NCBI GenBank assembly: GCA_030149625.1
Contig: JASLHP010000139.1
Coordinates: 1-12,289, forward strand
DNA: 12,289 bases
From: Solirubrobacteraceae bacterium
GTDB taxonomy: Bacteria > Actinomycetota > Thermoleophilia > Solirubrobacterales > Solirubrobacteraceae
Direction: 5' to 3'
Part shown: positions 5,982 to 12,289 of the stretch, one piece after another
Layout of the letters: every line of letters begins with the position of its first letter
Position numbering within the stretch: position 1 is the first letter of the stretch
Position numbers and translations under genes: made by a program
The notes under the pieces: generated by a model
Databases searched by the model: none
What the model was told of the DNA's origin: nothing
The model's input: only the letters and a program-made list of their open reading frames with translations

Positions 5982-6835
5982 TCCGCGACGCGCGGCAGCA
6001 CGAGCAGCGAGCAGCGCGCGTGGCGCTCCAGGTAGTCCGAAGTGCTGCCCAACACCAGACGGCGCAGCGGCCCGTAGCCACGCGAGCCGACCACCAGCAG
6101 CTCGACGTCCTCACCGAACGCCGCGAGCTCCTCGCCCGCGAGCCCGTACACCGCGCGCCCGTCAACCTCGGGCAGCTTCTTCATGCGCGCGCTCGCCTCG
6201 GCGACGATCTCCTCGATGCTGTCGCCGATCGCCGGCGCCATCGGCCCAGAAAAGGCGTAGGCCGGAATCGAGACGACTTCCAGCGCCGCGATGCTCGCGC
6301 CGCTCGCCTGCGCCACCCGCCTGGCCACGGCGAGCGCGTGCTCGCTCTCGGGCGAGCGGTTGTAAGCGACGCCGATCCTCGTGATCGGATTGCTCTCTCG
6401 CCCGCCACGCGCGCCATAGCCACGCGTGGCGACCGCGACGGCGCAAGGCGAGCCGTTGAGCGCCGCGCGCGTGTCGTCGCCGAGCATCGCGCGACCGAAG
6501 CTGCCGCGGCCGGACGAGCCGACGACCAAGAGATCGGCGCCCTGCTCCTCTGCCTGGCGGTGCAAGCCGGAACCCGCGCTCGCGGCGACGATGCTCGTCA
6601 GCTCGGCCTGCACGCCACCGGCTGAGCGCTCGCCCTCGAGCAGCGCCACCGAGGCCTCGCGCTCCTCGTCGAGCAGCTCGGGCGTGAGCGCCTGAAACGG
6701 ATCCAGCTCACCGGAGCGGACGTGTGCCAACGTCAGCTTGGCGCCGGAGCTCGCCAGACGCAAGGCCAGCGCGACCGCGTCACGCCCGTTGCTCGAGCCG
6801 TCCACTCCCACCAGCACGTTCTCGAAAATGCTCAA
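5978..6835 (-). CDS. Tandem-domain universal stress protein
   Basis: The protein has 285 residues and two Usp domains. Domain 1 (about 4-138) begins NVLVGVDGS with the nucleotide-site aspartate D12. Domain 2 (about 151-282) begins RIGVAYNRSPES. The phosphate-binding signature G-2x-G-9x-G-S/T is complete in domain 2 (G250, G253, G263, S264). In domain 1 the last position is D120 after G119, so ATP binding there is doubtful. Usp proteins are cytosolic nucleotide-binding dimers induced by stress, and tandem forms are frequent in actinobacteria. The start is TTG 6835-6833, chosen because AAGGAG lies seven bases upstream; no ATG fits as well. It is divergent from ftsH across 61 bases and overlaps the small membrane protein downstream by four bases. 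Confidence 0.92.
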   Translation of the reverse strand: MSIFENVLVGVDGSSNGRDAVALALRLASSGAKLTLAHVRSGELDPFQALTPELLDEEREASVALLEGERSAGGVQAELTSIVAASAGSGLHRQAEEQGADLLVVGSSGRGSFGRAMLGDDTRAALNGSPCAVAVATRGYGARGGRESNPITRIGVAYNRSPESEHALAVARRVAQASGASIAALEVVSIPAYAFSGPMAPAIGDSIEEIVAEASARMKKLPEVDGRAVYGLAGEELAAFGEDVELLVVGSRGYGPLRRLVLGSTSDYLERHARCSLLVLPRVAE

Positions 6836-6896
6836 CGCTTTCTCCTTCGATCGTTGTCCACCATGCTAGGCGTACGTATACGCGTACCATGGGGTC
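6836..6896. promoter_or_regulatory. Divergent uspA/ftsH promoter region with an alternating purine-pyrimidine core
   Basis: The 61-base gap holds control signals for both genes. For ftsH, TACCAT (6885-6890) ends six bases before the GTG start. TTGTCC (6854-6859) with 17-bp spacing to TATACG (6877-6882) is an alternative. Both predict almost no leader. For the stress gene, minus-strand TAGCAT (6868-6863) would give a leader of about 20 bases containing AAGGAG. Bases 6870-6887 alternate purine and pyrimidine without a break and include the palindromes cgtatacg and tacgcgta. The two promoters overlap, so the genes may be oppositely or jointly controlled. Confidence 0.5.
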
Positions 6897-8927
<2,031 letters not shown>

Positions 8928-8934
8928 GCTGACA

Positions 8935-10116
8935 TCAGCGTTCGGATCCGGCTCGAGCGAGCCGCGGCTCAGACGCGGGCGCCGTGTCCGTGGGGGCGCG
9001 CGCGAGCATCTCCACGCCGGCGGTGCAGACGGCGAGGCTGACGAGCGCGGAGGCGACGATCGCGGTCGCCACGACCGCCGAGAGCAGGTGCTCGGCGAGG
9101 CCGAGCGAGGCGACCGCGGCGGGCACGCCGAGCTGCGCGCTCGCCGTCAGCGCGCCCGCCAGCGAGCGACGCGCGAACAGCGCCGCGAGCACGTGGATCG
9201 CGACGTTGAGCAGCACCAGCGCGCCCGCGAGCGCGAGCATCGACGGATGGCGCACGAGACCCGATAGATCGAGCTGCGCTCCGAGCACCACGAAGTACAG
9301 CGGCACGAAGAAGCCGTCGGCGATGCCGCGAACCTGCGTCGAGAGGCGCTTGGGGCCACCGATCAAAGCCACCATCACGCCCGCGGCGAAGCCCGCGATC
9401 AGGATGCTCGTGCCGCCCTTCTGTGCGACCCACGCGAGCGCGAACAGGACCAGCAGCGACACGCGCAGGTCGAGCGCCCAGCGGCGCTGCTTGGAGAGCT
9501 TGCGCAGACGGCGTACCCACTCGTGACCGGCCAACAGCCGCGCGACGCCGAACAGCGCGACCGCGGCGGCCGCCACGAGGACGCCGCCGAGCGCCACGCG
9601 GCCGACACGCGCCGGCTGCAGCACGATCGGCACCGCCAGGATCGTGATCACGTCGGCGATCGTCACCTGCGCCATCACGCTCAGCAGCTCGGCGCCGTCG
9701 AGACCTGTCTCCTCGATCGCGGGCAGCAACACGGCGGCGGAGCCGGACGCGAGCACGACCGCGTAGATCGCCGCGTGCCCGGAGCCGGCGACGGCTGCCG
9801 CGAGCAGCCCCGCGGGCACGGCCAGCACGCACACGATGCCCGCGAGCAGTCCGCCCGTGCGCGTCGAGGCACCCAGCCGGGGGTCGCGCAGCGGCAGGTG
9901 CATGCCGACGGTCAGCATCAGCATCGCGAAGCCGACTTCGCCGAGCGTCGCGATCGTCGCGCCAGAAGGACGCACCGCTCCCAGCACCGCCGGCCCGACG
10001 ACGATTCCCGCCAGGATCTCGCCGACGACGACCGGGATGAACCTGCGCGTCGCGACCCCCAGCAGCGGCCCGCCGAGGCCGGCGAGCACGATCACGACCA
10101 GCGTCCCGAAGCTCAT
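8935..10116 (-). CDS. CPA2-type cation/proton antiporter (KefB-like membrane domain)
   Basis: This 393-residue, almost wholly hydrophobic protein has about 11-12 membrane segments and fits the sodium/hydrogen exchanger fold of the CPA2 family. Recognisable elements are GEILAGIVVGPAVLG (32-46) and LGEVGFAMLMLTVGM (58-72) near the N terminus. TIADVITIL follows, with a conserved membrane aspartate at D155 where CPA2 transporters usually have QD. GFFVPLYFVVLGAQLDL comes later, as is typical. The short C-terminal tail lacks a TrkA-N/RCK nucleotide-binding domain, so it is not a full KefB/KefC channel-transporter. It should exchange Na+ or K+ for H+ at the cytoplasmic membrane; ion choice cannot be inferred. 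ATG 10116 has AGGGG close upstream. It lies 37 bases after a small charged-protein gene on the same strand and is probably expressed from that gene's promoter. Confidence 0.9.
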   Translation of the reverse strand: MSFGTLVVIVLAGLGGPLLGVATRRFIPVVVGEILAGIVVGPAVLGAVRPSGATIATLGEVGFAMLMLTVGMHLPLRDPRLGASTRTGGLLAGIVCVLAVPAGLLAAAVAGSGHAAIYAVVLASGSAAVLLPAIEETGLDGAELLSVMAQVTIADVITILAVPIVLQPARVGRVALGGVLVAAAAVALFGVARLLAGHEWVRRLRKLSKQRRWALDLRVSLLVLFALAWVAQKGGTSILIAGFAAGVMVALIGGPKRLSTQVRGIADGFFVPLYFVVLGAQLDLSGLVRHPSMLALAGALVLLNVAIHVLAALFARRSLAGALTASAQLGVPAAVASLGLAEHLLSAVVATAIVASALVSLAVCTAGVEMLARAPTDTAPASEPRLARAGSER

Positions 10117-10133
10117 TGGCCCCTAGCGCTCGC

Positions 10134-10145
10134 GCCCGCGCGGGC
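10134..10145. repeat. 12-bp GC palindrome between small ORF and antiporter
   Basis: GCCCGCGCGGGC is a perfect self-complement within the 37-base gap, about 18 bases before the antiporter ATG. It may be a minor mRNA stem. In DNA this GC-rich it could easily arise by chance. Confidence 0.3.
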
Positions 10146-10153
10146 CGTGACGC

Positions 10154-10324
10154 TCAGCGCGCGCGCGGCTTGCGGCGCGGCTCGACGGCGTCCTTCACGG
10201 GAAAGCGCTTGCGCTCCTCCGCGGTCATCTTGCGGATCTTGAGCGATCCGTCGTCGACTTGACGCTGAACGTCCTCGAGTCTGAGGCGGCGCTTCTCAGC
10301 CGCCCGCTCTGCCTGAGAAATCAC
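10154..10324 (-). CDS. Small highly charged protein, 56 residues, leaderless
   Basis: The protein starts at GTG 10324-10322 and reads ISQAERAAEKRRLRLEDVQ after the initiator, then KMTAEERKRFP and an Arg/Lys-rich end. It is mostly Lys, Arg, Glu, Asp and Gln, probably a helical cytosolic protein, with no membrane segment. I do not recognise a named family. A longer frame from TTG 10360 exists, but that TTG is the first half of the -35 box TTGGCA. The -10 box ends seven bases before the GTG, so the short form fits a leaderless transcript and I chose it. It is the first gene before the antiporter on the same strand, and its stop lies 37 bases from the antiporter ATG. A strong promoter with a convincing start is the main evidence that it is expressed. 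Confidence 0.72.
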   Translation of the reverse strand: MISQAERAAEKRRLRLEDVQRQVDDGSLKIRKMTAEERKRFPVKDAVEPRRKPRAR

Positions 10325-10331
10325 GCGCTTA

Positions 10332-10360
10332 ATTCTAGCGGCAAGCGGCCGGCCTGCCAA
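10332..10360 (-). promoter_or_regulatory. Near-consensus sigma-70 promoter for the small ORF and antiporter
   Basis: On the minus strand, TTGGCA (10360-10355; 5 of 6 to TTGACA), a 17-bp spacer, and TAGAAT (10337-10332; 5 of 6 to TATAAT) form the best promoter in the window. The GTG start codon follows seven bases after the -10 box, which predicts a leaderless mRNA. The -35 box lies nine bases past the acetyltransferase stop. Confidence 0.75.
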
Positions 10361-10369
10361 AGCAGCTGC

Positions 10370-10885
10370 TCAGCGCCCGGCCGGACCGTCCAAAGCTGAC
10401 GTCTGCAGTCGCTGTCCCATCCACACGTGCTGGATGCCGGCCTCCTCGAAGCGATCCGACTCGACCGCGAAGCCGGCCTGCTCGTAGAGCGCCACCGCCT
10501 CGAGCTGTGCGGCCAGCCGCACACGCGCACAGCCGTGCTCGCGCGCGGCCGCCAGCGCGAGCGCGAGCATCCGCAGCGCGATGCCGCGCCGGCGCCACTC
10601 GCGCCGCACCGCCACACGACCGATTTTCGCGACTCGCACGGCGCCCTGAGCGTCGAGCAGCAGGCGCAGCGTGCCAATCACGCGCCCGTCAACGGGAGCG
10701 AGCGCCACCACGTGCAGCGCGTCCTCGTCGCGCGAATCGATCTCCTGCTCACGCGCAACGCCCTGTTCGCCGCAGAACACCAGCTTCCTCAGCGCGAACG
10801 CGCCCCGCATGTCCTCGCCGGCGCACGCCCAGCGAATCTCGATGGCCGTGGCCGCGTCGCGCGAGGACTCCTCGCCGGCGGCCAC
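10370..10885 (-). CDS. GNAT-family N-acetyltransferase (ElaA/YjcF-like)
   Basis: This 171-residue protein of the GNAT superfamily transfers an acetyl group from acetyl-CoA to an unknown amine. The N-terminal block ALRKLVFCGEQGV and the string RDEDALHVVAL resemble the ElaA/YjcF group. Motif A is KIGRVAVRREWRRRGIALRML (about 87-106, acetyl-CoA pyrophosphate loop around RRRGIA), followed by ALYEQAGF with Y134 as a candidate general acid. GIQHVWM (150-156) is also typical of the group. The start is GTG 10885-10883, which shares one base with the stop of the MFS gene (TAGTG), so translation is probably coupled. No better start lies between there and the first domain residue. The frame stays open far upstream inside the MFS gene, but that part is low-complexity and in a different frame from the transporter. 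The substrate is unknown; modification of an exported compound is speculative. Confidence 0.87.
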   Translation of the reverse strand: MAAGEESSRDAATAIEIRWACAGEDMRGAFALRKLVFCGEQGVAREQEIDSRDEDALHVVALAPVDGRVIGTLRLLLDAQGAVRVAKIGRVAVRREWRRRGIALRMLALALAAAREHGCARVRLAAQLEAVALYEQAGFAVESDRFEEAGIQHVWMGQRLQTSALDGPAGR

Positions 10886-12138
10886 TAGCGCGCGCTCGCC
10901 GCGAACGTCGCCCTGATCCCGCCGGGCGTGAGGCGGCGCAGAGCGAGCAGGCCCAGCAGCGCCGTCGCCAGGCATGTCACACCGCCGAGCCCGAGGCCGG
11001 CGCGCGCGCCTGCCTGCGCCATGACCCAACCCACGATCGGACCGCCGATCGGCGTCGAGCCCTGGAAGGCGACGAACCACAGCGCCATCACGCGACCGCG
11101 CATGCTCGGCGCGGCGTTCAACTGCAGCGTGGAGTTGGCAGTCGACATGAACGAGATGCTCGCACCGCCGGCGAGCGCGAGCGCGAACAGCTCCGTCGGC
11201 AGGCTCGGCGCCACGCACGCGAGCAGCAGCACGACGCCGAACGCGCTCGCCGCGAGCACGAGCGTCGGCAGACCCGTGCGGCCTCTGTTGGCGACGAACA
11301 GCCCACCGACGACCGCTCCGACGCCCATCGCGGCCGTCATGAAGCCGAAGCCGGTGGCGCCCACGTGCAGCCCTTGGCGCGCCATCACGGGCAGCGTCAC
11401 CTGGAACTCGTACGCGAGCGCGCCCGCGAGCGCCATCATCGCCAGCGGCACGCCCAGCTCCGGGGTGCGCCGGACATAGCGCAGGCCTTCCCGCAGCTGC
11501 CCCGGCTCGCGGCCGCTCGGCGGGCTCGGGTTGATCGCCGCGCGGTCGAGCGTGACGAGCGAGGTGACGACCGGCACGAAGCTGGCCGCGTTCAAGAGGA
11601 AGCACGGGCCCTCGCCGACCGTCGCGATCAGCACACCGGCGAGCGCCGGACCGAGCACGCGTGCGACGTTGACGAGCACCGAGTTGAGCGTCACAGCGTT
11701 GCGCAGGCTCTCGCCGCCGACCAACTCGAGCATGAATGACTGGCGCGCGGGGTTCTCGAAGGCGTTGTTGAGGCCGAGCAGCGCCGCCAGCACTCCGATC
11801 TCCCACAGACGGACGGAGTGCGTCACCGTCAGTAGGCCGAGGATCAGCGCCTGCGCGCCCATCGCGATCTGCAGCATCACCATCAGCCGGCGCTTGTCGA
11901 TGCGGTCGGCGACGACGCCGCCGTAAGGGCCGAGCAGCAGCACCGGCAGCGTCTGCAGCGCAACGATCACGCCGAGCGTCGTCGCTGAGCCGGTGAGGCT
12001 CAGCACGAGCCAAGATTGCGCTGCCATCTGCATCCACGTGCCGATCAGCGACACGGACTGCCCCGCGACGTAGCGGCGGTAGTTGGGGATCGCGAGCGCC
12101 GCGAACGTGACGCGCCCGATGCGCTTGGCGCGCGTCAT
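10885..12138 (-). CDS. MFS exporter (EntS/MFS_3-like)
   Basis: This 417-residue transporter has about 12 membrane segments. The N terminus (MTRAKRIGRVTFAAL, then NYRRYVAGQ) and GTWMQMAAQSWLV are typical of EntS-like MFS_3 proteins. The loop between helices 2 and 3 has GGVVADRIDKRRLM (about 73-86, including D78 and R79), and the family-typical NAFENPARQSF follows near 125-135. It should be a drug/proton or siderophore-type exporter in the cytoplasmic membrane; substrate unknown. ATG 12138 is chosen because homologous sequence begins there. The frame stays open to 12273, but that part lies in a mirrored palindrome and reads as an Arg-rich string. No ribosome-binding site is visible. True upstream sequence beyond about 12166 may be missing because of the palindrome. 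The stop overlaps the acetyltransferase start by one base. Confidence 0.87.
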   Translation of the reverse strand: MTRAKRIGRVTFAALAIPNYRRYVAGQSVSLIGTWMQMAAQSWLVLSLTGSATTLGVIVALQTLPVLLLGPYGGVVADRIDKRRLMVMLQIAMGAQALILGLLTVTHSVRLWEIGVLAALLGLNNAFENPARQSFMLELVGGESLRNAVTLNSVLVNVARVLGPALAGVLIATVGEGPCFLLNAASFVPVVTSLVTLDRAAINPSPPSGREPGQLREGLRYVRRTPELGVPLAMMALAGALAYEFQVTLPVMARQGLHVGATGFGFMTAAMGVGAVVGGLFVANRGRTGLPTLVLAASAFGVVLLLACVAPSLPTELFALALAGGASISFMSTANSTLQLNAAPSMRGRVMALWFVAFQGSTPIGGPIVGWVMAQAGARAGLGLGGVTCLATALLGLLALRRLTPGGIRATFAASAR

Positions 12139-12166
12139 CGGCGTGCGCGCCGCGCGTCGCCCGCGC
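12067..12166. repeat. Left arm of a 100-bp perfect inverted repeat
   Basis: Bases 12067-12166 are the exact reverse complement of 12190-12289. After a single mismatch (12167 against 12189), seven more bases pair (12168-12174 with 12182-12188), leaving a 7-nt loop ccctgcc centred on 12178. The arm contains the first 72 coding bases of the MFS gene and about 28 bases before it. Confidence 0.95.
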
Positions 12167-12189
12167 TCGCGGCGCCCTGCCCGCCGCGG

Positions 12190-12289
12190 GCGCGGGCGAC
12201 GCGCGGCGCGCACGCCGATGACGCGCGCCAAGCGCATCGGGCGCGTCACGTTCGCGGCGCTCGCGATCCCCAACTACCGCCGCTACGTC
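12190..12289. repeat. Right arm of the inverted repeat, ending at the window edge
   Basis: This is the exact reverse complement of 12067-12166, and it stops at the last base of the window. Coding sequence is mirrored without one substitution, including synonymous sites. That points to a recent event or to an assembly/amplification fold-back rather than an old duplication. Confidence 0.95.
12218..12289 (+). pseudogene. Mirrored copy of the MFS gene start, probably artefactual
   Basis: ATG 12218-12220 opens a frame encoding MTRAKRIGRVTFAAL and on through NYRRYV, 24 codons to the window end. It is identical in DNA to the first 24 codons of the minus-strand MFS gene. If real, it would be a divergent twin transporter continuing beyond the window. 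If a fold-back artefact, it does not exist in the genome. I favour the artefact. Confidence 0.5.

Noticed and set aside
10325..10360. TTG start of the small ORF at 10360
   Set aside because: This TTG is part of the -35 box TTGGCA, upstream of the predicted transcription start.
10886..12037. Acetyltransferase as the C-terminal part of a 555-residue fusion
   Set aside because: The upstream part of the frame is a shadow of the MFS gene in a different frame. The GNAT domain starts right after the TAGTG overlap.
12139..12273. N-terminal extension of the MFS protein
   Set aside because: It is Arg-rich sequence read through the palindrome, including the mirrored copy of the gene's own start. It is not protein-like.
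12067..12289. Hairpin telomere of a linear replicon or insertion-sequence inverted repeats
   Set aside because: The arms contain ordinary transporter coding sequence. No protelomerase, transposase or target duplication is visible, and the repeat ends at the window edge. A fold-back artefact is simpler.

Overview
The window is very GC-rich DNA (about 70% by eye) with strongly G/C-ending codons, GTG and TTG starts, tightly packed genes and several promoters placed to give leaderless mRNAs. The protein set is an FtsH with a long N-terminal tail, actinobacterial-type NarL/HisKA_3 two-component proteins, a DesA3-like desaturase and a tandem UspA. Together these suggest an actinomycetote, possibly a soil Thermoleophilia/Solirubrobacterales member. 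That placement is inference. Both ends look like assembly boundaries: a coding tandem repeat at base 1 and a long perfect inverted repeat ending at the last base. The window may therefore be a whole contig.

Layout. (1) Bases 1-4317 hold five genes on the minus strand. Read in transcription order these are a zinc-free MDR quinone oxidoreductase, a membrane acyl-CoA/fatty-acid desaturase, a multi-TM HisKA_3 sensor kinase, a NarL-type response regulator, and the 5' part of a small protein with a Lys/Pro/Arg-repeat tail that runs off the left edge. The order desaturase-kinase-regulator matches the des-desK-desR membrane-fluidity operon of Bacillus subtilis. Conspicuous dyads lie in front of the desaturase and in front of the kinase. 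(2) Bases 4445-5647, divergent from the oxidoreductase, encode a complete NAD-dependent formate dehydrogenase of the Pseudomonas sp. 101/Mycobacterium vaccae type. (3) Bases 5634-6835 (minus) encode a tandem-domain universal stress protein translationally coupled to a small four-TM membrane protein. (4) Bases 6897-8927 (plus) encode an FtsH protease, divergent from the stress protein across a 61-bp gap containing an alternating purine-pyrimidine tract. (5) Bases 8935-10324 (minus) encode a CPA2-type cation/proton antiporter preceded by a 56-residue charged protein with a near-consensus sigma-70 promoter. (6) Bases 10370-12138 (minus) encode an EntS-like MFS exporter overlapping an ElaA-like GNAT acetyltransferase. 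(7) Bases 12067-12289 form a near-perfect palindrome that repeats the start of the MFS gene in mirror image, most likely a fold-back assembly or amplification artefact.

The genes share a theme of membrane and envelope upkeep and stress response: lipid desaturation with a possible cognate sensor, FtsH proteolysis, ion/proton exchange, UspA and efflux. Formate oxidation for NADH sits beside them. No RNA genes, CRISPR arrays, insertion sequences or phage genes were seen, and no gene-free stretch exceeds about 160 bases.
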